This document shows, in pieces, positions 31,486 through 39,633 of a DNA stretch of 41,365 nucleotides. The position numbers and the translations under genes were made by a program. This DNA comes from Allochromatium palmeri (GTDB lineage: Bacteria; Pseudomonadota; Gammaproteobacteria; Chromatiales; Chromatiaceae). Positions within the stretch are counted from its first letter, which is position 1, and every line of letters starts with the position of its first letter. The stretch covers positions 1 through 41,365 of the forward strand of contig NZ_WNKT01000036.1 of NCBI RefSeq assembly GCF_009720725.1, in the 5' to 3' direction. Under the pieces are notes generated by a model. That model did no database searches, had not been told where the DNA came from, and saw only the letters and a list, made by a program, of their open reading frames with translations.

Positions 31486-32588
31486 TGAATCGACGCGCTT
31501 GCTTGCTCGCCCTTGCCGGCTTGCCCCTGACCCAGATCCTGGCGGCGACCGCGCCGACGACTGGATCCGCCATCCCGGAGGCCGCGTTTGACGCCGTACT
31601 CCCCGGACGCGTCCTCCGCTTTCCGGACGATGAGGGGGCCCACCCAGGGTTTCGGACTGAATGGTGGTATGTAACCGGTTGGCTCACCGAGCCGGACGGC
31701 GATCCGTTCGGCTTTCAAACCACCTTCTTCCGCGTGCGCACCGGAATCGGCGAGGACAACCTGAGCGCCTTCGCTCCACGCCAGTTGCTGCTAGCCCATG
31801 CGGCCATCGCCGATCCTCGATTGGGTCGCTTGCGTCATGATCAGCGTGCCGCCCGCACGGGCTTCGAGCGCGCCGGATATGCTAAGGATCGGGCGCACGT
31901 CTGGCTCGATGACTGGTCATTCGAGCAGATAGATGACCGCTATGTCACCCGAGTGAACGCGGAGGACTTCGCCTATGATCTCAGGCTCGCCTTCACCGGA
32001 ACGCCCATGCTCAACGGCGACCAGGGGTTCAGCCGCAAGGCGCCCGACCCACACCACGCCAGCTACTATTACAGCCGACCACAGTTGCAGGTCGACGGTC
32101 ATGTGACGCTTGACGGCCGCCGACAGGCAGTGAGCGGGCGCGCTTGGATGGACCATGAATGGTCGAGCGCCTACAGTCCCGACGGCGCCGACGGTTGGGA
32201 TTGGGTTGGCCTGAACCTGGACGACGGCGGTGCCATTATGGCTTTTCGGATGCGTCAGCCCGATGGCACGGCACTCTGGGCAAGTGCCACCCGGCGCTTC
32301 CCTGATGGCCGTATCCAGTCGCTCGCACCAGAGCAGGTCGAATTGTCCCCGCTTCGGCGCTGGCGATCGCCGCGTACCGGGATCGAGTATCCAGTCGAAT
32401 GGCATCTGCGTATCGGCGATCGTGGCTACAACCTCCACCCGTTGATGGACGACCAGGAACTCGACAGCCGTCGCTCAACGGGAACCATTTATTGGGAGGG
32501 CGCCGTGCGTGTTTTTGAGACCGGACGCGAGATCGGACGCGGCTATCTGGAAATGACCGGGTATGCAGACAGGATTCAGGTAGATTGA
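31485..32588 (+). CDS. Lipocalin-like secreted protein (AttH/CrtC-like)
   Basis: A 367-residue exported protein. The signal peptide (MNRRACLLALAGLPLTQILA) is followed by the AttH/hydroxyneurosporene-synthase fold: 'PDDEGAHPGFRTEWWYVTGW' (the EWWY signature), 'PFGFQTTFFRVRTG', 'GRAWMDHEWSSAYSPDGADG' and the C-terminal 'GTIYWEGAVRVF' and 'RGYLEMTGY'. The fold is two linked lipocalin-like barrels. Relatives are often labelled carotenoid hydratases, but with an AttE/AttFG ABC system the AttH role is more likely: a periplasmic partner handling a hydrophobic ligand. The ATG at 31485 is directly joined to the permease stop; the three genes form one operon. Confidence 0.88.
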   Translation: MNRRACLLALAGLPLTQILAATAPTTGSAIPEAAFDAVLPGRVLRFPDDEGAHPGFRTEWWYVTGWLTEPDGDPFGFQTTFFRVRTGIGEDNLSAFAPRQLLLAHAAIADPRLGRLRHDQRAARTGFERAGYAKDRAHVWLDDWSFEQIDDRYVTRVNAEDFAYDLRLAFTGTPMLNGDQGFSRKAPDPHHASYYYSRPQLQVDGHVTLDGRRQAVSGRAWMDHEWSSAYSPDGADGWDWVGLNLDDGGAIMAFRMRQPDGTALWASATRRFPDGRIQSLAPEQVELSPLRRWRSPRTGIEYPVEWHLRIGDRGYNLHPLMDDQELDSRRSTGTIYWEGAVRVFETGREIGRGYLEMTGYADRIQVD

Positions 32589-32608
32589 CTGTGGCAATTG
32601 CCACAGTC
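32587..32608. repeat. 22-bp perfect palindrome, candidate parS
   Basis: GACTGTGGCAA followed directly by its exact reverse complement TTGCCACAGTC, with no loop. It begins in the attH stop codon and lies 26 bases beyond the parB stop. A perfect no-loop palindrome beside parB fits a ParB-binding centromere (parS), which is usually just downstream of parB in type Ia loci. No T-run follows, so it is a poor terminator candidate. It differs from the chromosomal parS sequence. Confidence 0.55.
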
Positions 32609-32633
32609 GATCCCGACACACCCACCAAATCCG

Positions 32634-33716
32634 TCACGGCTCGAAATATTCATCGACCGTTTGGCGCAATGCTGTGTAGATTTCCTCCTTCGTAGCGCCG
32701 GATGCATGCGGCAGATCGACCGTGATCCCACGCGAGGTCCGTTTGACCCGAAGTGCCAGCTTACCCGTTGCTTCAGCTTTGATCGTTGTGAGCACCTGGC
32801 TGCGAGGCGCTTCGCGTTTCTTTGCCAGTGCCGCGCTTAACAGCTGCTCGAAGGTCTGTGCGCCGGTTTCTGGAACCTGTGGATGACCCAGGGTACGCGA
32901 TCGACTGATCGAGTGTGCGCAGTCGAGCAGGCGTTCCGCCGCCTGACTAGACTCCGCCTCGGAAAAGAACCGGGCCAGCTTGCGCCAATGATGGACCCGG
33001 ATGTCCAGAATCGAGGGGTAGGCAGCCACGATGTCCGGCGGCATCTCGGTCAGGTCCAGGAGTCGGCTCAGATGCGAGCGATCCATTTGGATGGCATGAG
33101 CCATCCGCGAGATGTTGCCGGCATAGAGCTGATCGAGTGCCCAGCGATATTCGCGCGCACGTTCATAGTCTGAGATGTCTTGCTGGCCTCTGTTCTCGGC
33201 ATCGGATAACTCAAAGGCTGCCAGGGTATCGAGGTCATCCCTGACCACAGCGAGAAAAAGAAAGGGTTCGCCAGCCGCATTGGTTTCCCCATGTGCCTGC
33301 AGCCAGGAGACTGTCCAGTGGCGGCGTGCCCCGGAGATGATCTCGAAGTCGTGGGCTTGACCATCCGGTCCCAGGCGTGCCTCGGCGCGTAGTGTGCGCA
33401 CGATAGCTGGGCGTTGCTGACGACCAACGCTGCGGAAGCCCGCGATCAGATCAGCACAGCGCACCTCGTCGAGTAACTCATAGACCCGATTGTGATGCAC
33501 CCAAGGTCGACATCGCGCGGGATCGAGCAGAATGTGGCGCTCGATCGCCGTCTTGCGGATTACGGCCTCCGGTTGTCCGGGCGCGCGTGGGTTGGTGATG
33601 CCCGACAGATTGGCACTGAATGGACCCGAACGCTCGGGCAGAGTCGTGGCTTCATTGCGCTCCTCCCGCTGGACACGATCAGCGACACCTGAGAACAGAC
33701 TGCGATTCTTCGACAT
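32634..33716 (-). CDS. parB: Plasmid-type partition protein ParB
   Basis: A 360-residue ParB/RepB-type protein. The N-terminal domain includes the ParB nuclease-like fold with 'FEIISGARRHWTVSWL' in place of the canonical GERRxxA, preceded by 'RTLRAEARLGPDGQAH'. A helix-turn-helix follows at about 190-225 (ISRMAHAIQMDRSHLSRLL). The C-terminus (about 275-360) is likely a dimerisation domain. It binds parS and assembles the partition complex. It is 10 bases after parA. The length and overall domain order recall plasmid P1/F type Ia systems rather than chromosomal ParB. A CTP-binding role is likely by family but not directly visible. Confidence 0.85.
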   Translation of the reverse strand: MSKNRSLFSGVADRVQREERNEATTLPERSGPFSANLSGITNPRAPGQPEAVIRKTAIERHILLDPARCRPWVHHNRVYELLDEVRCADLIAGFRSVGRQQRPAIVRTLRAEARLGPDGQAHDFEIISGARRHWTVSWLQAHGETNAAGEPFLFLAVVRDDLDTLAAFELSDAENRGQQDISDYERAREYRWALDQLYAGNISRMAHAIQMDRSHLSRLLDLTEMPPDIVAAYPSILDIRVHHWRKLARFFSEAESSQAAERLLDCAHSISRSRTLGHPQVPETGAQTFEQLLSAALAKKREAPRSQVLTTIKAEATGKLALRVKRTSRGITVDLPHASGATKEEIYTALRQTVDEYFEP

Positions 33717-33726
33717 GACGGATCTC

Positions 33727-34917
33727 CTACATCAAGCCGATCTTGCGCAGTGCTTCATGATGGCTCGGCCAGGAGCGACGGATAAGGATCTCGATTTCAC
33801 GATTGATCCCGTTGAGATAAGCGAGGCAGCGGCGTTTGACCTCACGCGAAGTAAGTGCCACAGGTTGTTCGTAGACGGTCTCGAAGCGCGCTGAGGCATT
33901 GTCGATCTCGGCGGAATCCTTGACTGGTGTGCTCAATAAATAGTCCCCGAAGACCTGGCGCATCATCTCGACGATGGCTGTTTGGGTTGATTTGCGTTCG
34001 TCGAATTTCGACAGTGCCACGCGCACGAACTTATAGTGGGGTTCGAGTCCCTGGCCGCGCAGCGTGCTCAGCGTATCTATGACCATGCCCAGGAAGTGCG
34101 CGGTCGAGGCAAAGTCGATGTTGGCGGGTGGAACGGGGATGACCAGTGCATTGGCAGCTACCAGCGCACTGATCGATACCAGACCCAATGCCGGCGGCGG
34201 ATCCAGGATGATCAAATCATAGTCGCCTGCCACGCCGTCTATTCCCGCCCGCAGCGTCTCCAGCAGTTCCAGATTACCTGAGACTTGAGCTGCCAGTTCA
34301 TATTCCGTGCCGTAGAAGTGCAGGGCGCTTGGAATCAGATCGATCCCAGGCCAGTAGGTCGAGCGGATCGCATAGTGCAAGCTGTGTTGCTGTCCCAGTA
34401 AATAGGGGGCGATCGTGTCTTTTTGGGCGATTTGCAGGTCGGGATTGAAGCCAAAGACCGTGGTCGTGCTGGCCTGGCTATCAAGATCGACGACCAGTAC
34501 CCGATAGCCCAAGATGGCGAAATACTGCGCGCAATGGCAGGCTAGTGACGACTTACCGACCCCTCCCTTGAAATTCGAAAAGCTCAGAATCACGGGTTCA
34601 TCGCTGGCGGCACGCCATGGACGCGTTCCAAAATGATCGCGCATGCGATTGATGGCCTCTAGGCTATAGCCTCCACGTCGACCACTATCTAAACGCTCTG
34701 GCGCTGGCAGCTTACCCTCGGCTTCGGCCAAGCGGATCGATTGCTGACTGCGACCGACCAGTTCAGCGGTCTCCGAAATCGACCAGAGGCGCCGGAGCGT
34801 CTTTACGCCATCAGGGGCAAAGACATCGTCACGGAGCGCGGCCAGGACATCATCCGCACGCTGACGCAAAAAAGCGATGGACTCTAAGCCGGATGGCTTT
34901 TCATTTTTGAAAATCAT
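33727..34917 (-). CDS. parA: Plasmid-type partition ATPase ParA (type Ia)
   Basis: A 396-residue ParA. The N-terminal 110 residues hold a MerR/HTH-like DNA-binding region (SISETAELVGRSQQSIRLAE, 'RRGGYSLEAINRMRDHFGTR'), typical of type Ia ParA that represses its own promoter. The Walker A box is deviant: 'FSNFKGGVGKSSLACH' (about 116-131), with a Walker A' 'VLVVDLDSQAS' and Walker B 'YDLIILDPPPALGL'. It positions plasmid copies through ATP-dependent DNA binding. Length matches P1 ParA (398). It lies upstream of parB by 10 bases. This is strong evidence of a plasmid or plasmid-derived segment, although no replication gene lies in the window. Confidence 0.92.
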   Translation of the reverse strand: MIFKNEKPSGLESIAFLRQRADDVLAALRDDVFAPDGVKTLRRLWSISETAELVGRSQQSIRLAEAEGKLPAPERLDSGRRGGYSLEAINRMRDHFGTRPWRAASDEPVILSFSNFKGGVGKSSLACHCAQYFAILGYRVLVVDLDSQASTTTVFGFNPDLQIAQKDTIAPYLLGQQHSLHYAIRSTYWPGIDLIPSALHFYGTEYELAAQVSGNLELLETLRAGIDGVAGDYDLIILDPPPALGLVSISALVAANALVIPVPPANIDFASTAHFLGMVIDTLSTLRGQGLEPHYKFVRVALSKFDERKSTQTAIVEMMRQVFGDYLLSTPVKDSAEIDNASARFETVYEQPVALTSREVKRRCLAYLNGINREIEILIRRSWPSHHEALRKIGLM

Positions 34918-34928
34918 GCTACAAAAAA

Positions 34929-34944
34929 CACTTTTGTCAAAGTG
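34929..34944. promoter_or_regulatory. Operator-like palindrome upstream of parA
   Basis: CACTTT-TGTC-AAAGTG lies 12 bases before the parA start, in an AT-rich patch. A second inverted repeat, GTTTA-GTA-TAAAC (34946-34958), is adjacent, and on the minus strand it overlaps a TATACT -10-like box. Since type Ia ParA represses its own operon, one of these repeats is a likely ParA operator. The -35 box is not clear. Confidence 0.5.
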
Positions 34945-34968
34945 AGTTTAGTATAAACATAAAATTCG

Positions 34969-35075
34969 CTAATCAGCTCGGCGGCTACTCATTTCGGCCA
35001 AGTCCTCGCTGAGCTGCCACACCACGAAGTCGGTGACATCGGAGCGACGCTCCCCGACCCCGAGCGTTGGTCGAG
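34969..35075 (-). pseudogene. Unidentified gene remnant before parA
   Basis: A minus-strand frame reads ARPTLGVGERRSDVTDFVVW then QLSEDLAEMSSRRAD and a TAG; about 35 codons, with a stop immediately before. It looks like the 3' end of a gene but the family is unknown to me. No start codon or ribosome site. It stops where the parA promoter begins. Confidence 0.3.
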
Positions 35076-35102
35076 CTTAGCGGGAGAGCGAGCGACCACC
35101 AC

Positions 35103-35220
35103 TCAAAACGCCTCCTCCCGAACCAGCACTTCATGGATGGCATCGGCCAAGGCACGATAGCCCTCTCGGTTAAAGTGAATCGGATCGGATTTGTAGGCCG
35201 GTTGGCGCAGCCCTTTTAAG
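35103..35220 (-). pseudogene. 3' fragment of an SGNH-type esterase
   Basis: The minus strand reads KGLRQPAYKSDPIHFNREGY then RALADAIHEVLVREEAF before a TGA. 'DPIHFNREGYR.LA.AI' is the catalytic Asp-His block V at the C-terminus of SGNH/GDSL hydrolases (TesA-like). The upstream part is missing: at about 35222 the sequence changes to a different relic on the other strand. Confidence 0.65.
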
Positions 35221-35223
35221 GGG

Positions 35224-35358
35224 GTACGCGCTAACCTTATGTGGACCGCTACCCTGGCTCTGAATGGCTTGATCGGGGCAGGCGTGCCTCAGGACTGGTC
35301 AACGCACATGCTGAGGCATGAGATCACGGCGCTGCACGGCTTGGATCACGCACAGACC
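35224..35358 (+). pseudogene. Fragment of yqhD-type alcohol dehydrogenase
   Basis: The plus strand reads VRANLMWTATLALNGLIGAG then VPQDWSTHMLRHEITALHGL and DHAQT, a close match to the iron-binding region of YqhD-type iron-containing alcohol dehydrogenases (pattern NGLIGAGVPQDWATHM.GHELTA.HGLDHAQT). The two His ligands remain, but only about 45 codons survive. The frame then runs on antisense to the sulfatase gene without family sequence. Confidence 0.8.
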
Positions 35359-35441
35359 GTTCCCTTGTTGCAAGAGAGCTGGATGATCCCCAACCCGACT
35401 GCCGGACTCCATGCCGGCAGTCAAGCCTGCGGGGATTGGTT

Positions 35442-37067
35442 TTACCAGACCTGGCCGGGGTTGTTCTCAAGCTGCCGCATCACCGCCTCCGTGGCCTTCT
35501 GCAGGCTCAGCGACTCGGCCCGTTGGCGCGGCGGCCATTCCTTCAGGCTCTTCATGTGCTCGGCGATGATCCCTTGTGCCGGGACCAGGGTCCACATCTT
35601 CTGGGCTAAGAACTTGCGGCCCATATAGCCCCATTCGTGGGACAGGGGGTCGAAGCGCTCCATGGGGTCCATGCGCAGGTTGAACAGATAGGGCGCCGAG
35701 GGATAAACGATGGGGTCCCACCACAACCCGTTTTCCTTGACCCCGAACAGCATCTTCCAATCGCCCACGCGCGCGCCGGTGAGGGTCGCCTCGTCGTAAT
35801 AGAAGTACTCCTTGCGGGCGGATTTGTCCGTCTTGCCGGTCCACAGATCGAGGTTGTCGTAGCCGTCCAGGTGGACCTTGTAGGTCATGTCGCCCATCTG
35901 TGCGCCCTCAAGCAGCTTGTCCTTGAGGTCCGGCTCGCCGGCGGCCGCGGCCAGGGTGACGAAGAGGTCTTCATGGCTCTGGATGGCGTTGGAGACGCTG
36001 CCGGAAGGGATCTTGTCGGGCCAGCGGACCAGCATCGGCACCCGCACGCCGCCTTCCCAGGTCGTGCCCTTCTCGCCGCGGAAGGGCGAATAGCCGCCGT
36101 CCGGCCAAAACATCAGCTCGTAGCCGTTATCGGTCGAGTAGACCACGATGGTGTTGTCGGCAACTCCCAGGTCGTCGAGCTTCTTCAGCAACTGGCCAAT
36201 TTCTTCGTCGTGCTGGATCATGCCTGCGCGGTAAACATCGTCCTCGGGGCGCCCCTCGTCGACGGCCTTCTGCATGTACTCCGTCGGTACATGGGTCCAG
36301 ATGTGCATCCGGGTGGGGTTGAACCAGACGAAGAAGGGCTTGTCTTCCTTGACGCTGCTCTCGATGAAGGTCTCGGCCGCCTTCAGGAACTCGCTGTCTA
36401 CGGTCTTCATGCGCTCGCGGGTGAGCGCACCGGTGTCCTCACAGCGCTGCTTGCCCATGGGGCCGAACTTGGGGTCATCGGTGGGGTCGTCGGTGTCCGT
36501 CGCCCAGCAATGCAGGACGCCACGCGGGCCGAACTTCTTTGTGAACTCGGGATTCTTCACCCCTGGGTAGTCGAGCTGCTCTGGTTCCTCCTCGGCGTTG
36601 AGGTGATAGAGGTTGCCGTAGAACTCGTCGAAACCGTGCACGGTCGGCAGGAACTCGTTGCGGTCACCGAGGTGGTTCTTACCGAACTGCCCGGTCGCAT
36701 AGCCAAGCGGCTTCAGCACCTCGGCCAGTGTCGGGTCTTCCTTCTGCAGGCCCAGTTTTGAGCCGGGGATGCCGATGGTCGTCAGACCGGTGCGCACCGG
36801 CAATTGCCCGGTGATGAACGCGGCCCGTCCGGCGGTACAGCTTGGGTGCGCGTAGTGGTCGGTAAACAGCATGCCCTCTTTGGCGATGCGGTCGATGTTG
36901 GGCGTCTGGCCCATCATGCCGTGGGTATAGGCACCGACATTCCACATGCCGATATCGTCACCGAAGATGACGAGGATATTGGGCTTTTCGGCGGCCGCCA
37001 TGGCGCCGGGCATCCAGGCCGACACTGCAATCAGCGGAACGAGCTTGAGCAAGGTCTTTTTCATCAT
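35442..37067 (-). CDS. Exported arylsulfatase-type sulfatase
   Basis: A 541-residue secreted sulfatase. The signal peptide (about 1-24, ending AMA) is followed by 'KPNILVIFGDDIGMWNVGAY' with the DD metal ligands. The catalytic segment is HPSCTAGRAAFITG (Cys77), which fits the C/S-x-P/A-x-R formylglycine motif with Ala in place of Pro. Further on are 'GKNHLGDRNEFLPTVHGFDE', 'VVYSTDNG' and 'FRGEKGTTWEGGVRVPMLVRW', all typical of the family. It hydrolyses sulfate esters in the periplasm after Cys is converted to formylglycine. Tandem ATGs at 37067/37064 follow GGGAGAC. It is the last gene of the operon, 72 bases after the cytochrome gene; the substrate is unknown. Confidence 0.93.
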   Translation of the reverse strand: MMKKTLLKLVPLIAVSAWMPGAMAAAEKPNILVIFGDDIGMWNVGAYTHGMMGQTPNIDRIAKEGMLFTDHYAHPSCTAGRAAFITGQLPVRTGLTTIGIPGSKLGLQKEDPTLAEVLKPLGYATGQFGKNHLGDRNEFLPTVHGFDEFYGNLYHLNAEEEPEQLDYPGVKNPEFTKKFGPRGVLHCWATDTDDPTDDPKFGPMGKQRCEDTGALTRERMKTVDSEFLKAAETFIESSVKEDKPFFVWFNPTRMHIWTHVPTEYMQKAVDEGRPEDDVYRAGMIQHDEEIGQLLKKLDDLGVADNTIVVYSTDNGYELMFWPDGGYSPFRGEKGTTWEGGVRVPMLVRWPDKIPSGSVSNAIQSHEDLFVTLAAAAGEPDLKDKLLEGAQMGDMTYKVHLDGYDNLDLWTGKTDKSARKEYFYYDEATLTGARVGDWKMLFGVKENGLWWDPIVYPSAPYLFNLRMDPMERFDPLSHEWGYMGRKFLAQKMWTLVPAQGIIAEHMKSLKEWPPRQRAESLSLQKATEAVMRQLENNPGQVW

Positions 37068-37139
37068 GTCTCCCAGTCCAAAGTTACGAGCAAGTGATTC
37101 GGGAGCCACCGTGGGAATTGGCGGCGCCCGCAAAAAACG

Positions 37140-39554
37140 CTAGTCGGCAGCGCCCTTGAGCTGGGTCAGCAGCGTGCTGACCTGCCCGGACGGATCCGGG
37201 AAGTGGGCTAGGTAGCGCTCCGCCCAGGTGATAGCAGCGTTCCGGTCGCCGGCCTTGACGTTGAGACTCACCAGCGCGAGCGCGATCTCGGCGTCGTTGG
37301 GGTGGCGGTCGGTGGCGGCCGTGAGGGTGGCGATGGCCGCACGCGGGTCGCCGTTCGCCTCCTGCGCCAGAGCATGGACATAGGCGTAGCGGGGCTGCTC
37401 CGGGGCCTGCGCGGCGGCGCGGCCGAGCAGTTCCACTGCGGCGGGCAGGTGCTTGGTGCGGATCTCCAGGAGACCCAGTGCGTGCAGCAGATCGGCGTCG
37501 TCCGGGGCCTGATTGAGTCCCTGTTCAAGCACCCTGCGACCGTCGTCGTCACGCCCGAGCGCGCGGTACAGGTCGGCGAGGTTGGCGTAAGCGGGCGTGA
37601 AGTCGGCCTCCAGCGCTAGCGCCTGGCGATAGTCGCGCTCCGCGGCATCGGAGTCGCCCAGCAGGCTGTCGAGCACGCCGAGGTTGAGCCAGTCCTCCGG
37701 GCGCTCGGCGCTGGTGAGCTGGGCCTCGCGGTACTCGGCGAGCGCCGGTGCGAGGGCCTTGCGCAACGGAGATTCACGGCCGGGGATGTTGGCCTCCAAG
37801 CGGGCGTAAGCGGCCATTGCGCGGGCCGTGTCGATGCGCACCAGGCGCGTCGGGTCGTCCAGCAGCTCAAGCCCGATGCTGAGCGCGTTCTGCGGCGGCA
37901 GGCGCTCCAGGGCGCGGGCGACGGCAGCGCGTAGCAGCGGGGAATCGGACTTGGCGAGACCTTCCAACAGGGCTGGATCGATGGGGTCGGGCTGCTGGGC
38001 AAGCAGGTCCAGGGCCGTCGCCCGGGCGATCGCGGGCGCCTCTGTATCCGCCGCCAGCTTGGCGAGCTTTGCGGCGGCGTCCGGCGCGCCGCTGCGGCCG
38101 GCGTGCAGCGCGGTGGCGAAGTGCGCCGGGCGCTTGGGTGTGCCGTACCAGGTCTGCACCTGCGCCGCCGCCTGCGCCGGGGTCAGCTCGGTATGGCAGC
38201 CGGTGCAGGCGTCGGGCGTGCCCAGGGCTGCGGAGAGGTCTGGGCGCGGGATGCGTAGGCTGTGGTCGGCGCGCGCGTCGATGACCATGTAGTTGCGCTC
38301 GGGCATGTGGCAGTCGACGCAGGCGGTGCCGCTGCCCTTGGCGCCGGCGCTATCGGTCATCGGATGATGATGGTGCTCGGCGCTGTCGTAGCGGGTCGGC
38401 GCATGGCAGCGGGCACAGACGGCGTTACCGGGCGCGCGCAGTTGCAGGGAATGCGGGTCGTGGCAGTCGTTGCAGGTGACGCCCTGGTGGAACATGCGGC
38501 TCTGGATGAAGGAGCCGTGCACGAAAACCTCGTCCTGGATCTGCCCGTCGGCGTAATACAGGCCCTCTCCCAGCAAGGCCAGCCGATGGGTGTCCTCCAG
38601 CGGCGCATCCGGCGTGTAGGGGACGTGGAGCTGGCCGCGGCGGGCGTGGCAACGGGCGCAGGTGTTGACCTCAGCATGACTGCTGCGGGACGGCTCGCGG
38701 TGCGGCAGGCCGGTCTTCGGGTTCTGCACCCAGGTGGGGTTGTCGCGGTCGACGAGGTCCGGCGTCAGGCCCTTGTGAGCGTCCCAGGCCTCGGCATCGC
38801 CCGCCGCTGCGGCCTCGGCCTGCTTTGCGTGCGCGGCGCCGGGGCCGTGGCAGGCCTCGCAGGCGACGTCGATCTCGGCCCAGGTGGTGGTGTAGGCGTC
38901 CGTGCTGAGGTCGTAGCCCTTGTGCAGGCCGGTGGAGTGGCACTCGGCGCACTGGTAGTTCCAGGTCTGGTCGCGGTTGGTCCAGTGCAGCGGGTTATCT
39001 GGGCCGTAGTCCGCCTCGTCCGGGTAGAGGTGGAACCAGCGCTGGCCGCCCTGGTCCGCCGGGCGTGAATCCCAGGCGATGCCGAGCGCTTGCAGCCGCC
39101 CGCCCGGAAAGCGGATCAAGTATTGCTGCAAGGGCGTCCAGCCGAAGGTGTAGGCGATGGAATAACTCGCGGGCTTGCCGTCCGGGCCGTCGGTATCGAC
39201 CCGGAAGGCGTCGCCATCACGGTAGAAGCGCGTGGTGACGCCGTGGGCGGTGAATTTGGCGTCGTCGAAATCGCCGAGGACGTTATCCGGCGTCGCCTCG
39301 GCCATCGCCAGATCGTGGTGGGAGCCGCGCCAGGCCGTGAATTCGGCGGCGTGGCAGGTGCCGCAGCGTGCGCTGCCGATATAGCCGTTGGCGGCGGCCT
39401 CATCGGCCGCGAGTGCCGGCACAGCGGGCAGCAACAGCAGAGCGAGGGTCGCCGCGATGAGGTACGAAACAACCGGGGCCATGCCCCGGGCGTCAGACAA
39501 GATCGGCAACTCGGAGGTGGCAGTGTGCCGGCCGGCGGACAGGGGATCGGGCAT
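37140..39554 (-). CDS. Octahaem cytochrome c with HEAT-like and TPR repeats
   Basis: An 804-residue exported protein. After a long N-terminus and signal helix (about 30-50) come eight CxxCH motifs: CGTCH (64), CAECH (202), CEACH (232), CARCH (299), CNDCH (361), CARCH (380), CVDCH (412) and CTGCH (450), in the cytochrome c554-like multihaem fold. Then come HEAT-like helices (about 485-600) and TPRs (about 630-790, 'LNLGVLDSLLGDSDAAERDY', 'PAYANLADLYRALGRDDDGR'). It probably passes electrons in the periplasm, with the repeats giving a docking surface. The ATG at 39554 has GAGGA 7 bases before; the later ATG (39482) has none. It lies between the phosphatase and sulfatase genes. Confidence 0.88.
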   Translation of the reverse strand: MPDPLSAGRHTATSELPILSDARGMAPVVSYLIAATLALLLLPAVPALAADEAAANGYIGSARCGTCHAAEFTAWRGSHHDLAMAEATPDNVLGDFDDAKFTAHGVTTRFYRDGDAFRVDTDGPDGKPASYSIAYTFGWTPLQQYLIRFPGGRLQALGIAWDSRPADQGGQRWFHLYPDEADYGPDNPLHWTNRDQTWNYQCAECHSTGLHKGYDLSTDAYTTTWAEIDVACEACHGPGAAHAKQAEAAAAGDAEAWDAHKGLTPDLVDRDNPTWVQNPKTGLPHREPSRSSHAEVNTCARCHARRGQLHVPYTPDAPLEDTHRLALLGEGLYYADGQIQDEVFVHGSFIQSRMFHQGVTCNDCHDPHSLQLRAPGNAVCARCHAPTRYDSAEHHHHPMTDSAGAKGSGTACVDCHMPERNYMVIDARADHSLRIPRPDLSAALGTPDACTGCHTELTPAQAAAQVQTWYGTPKRPAHFATALHAGRSGAPDAAAKLAKLAADTEAPAIARATALDLLAQQPDPIDPALLEGLAKSDSPLLRAAVARALERLPPQNALSIGLELLDDPTRLVRIDTARAMAAYARLEANIPGRESPLRKALAPALAEYREAQLTSAERPEDWLNLGVLDSLLGDSDAAERDYRQALALEADFTPAYANLADLYRALGRDDDGRRVLEQGLNQAPDDADLLHALGLLEIRTKHLPAAVELLGRAAAQAPEQPRYAYVHALAQEANGDPRAAIATLTAATDRHPNDAEIALALVSLNVKAGDRNAAITWAERYLAHFPDPSGQVSTLLTQLKGAAD

Positions 39555-39633
39555 GAGTTTTCCTCGCAGGGTTCAAAATCAGGCCGCAAAGCTTAACCCG
39601 GTTCGGGACTGGCCGCCGCCGGCCCGCTGAGTT

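Noticed and set aside
31485-32588. Naming the lipocalin-like gene crtC (carotenoid 1,2-hydratase)
   Set aside because: The fold is shared, but there are no carotenoid genes nearby and the gene is translationally coupled to an AttE/AttFG-type ABC system, so AttH is the better label.
35637-36761. 374-residue plus-strand frame opposite the sulfatase
   Set aside because: It is the antisense shadow of a clear sulfatase gene, has no family sequence and no ribosome site.
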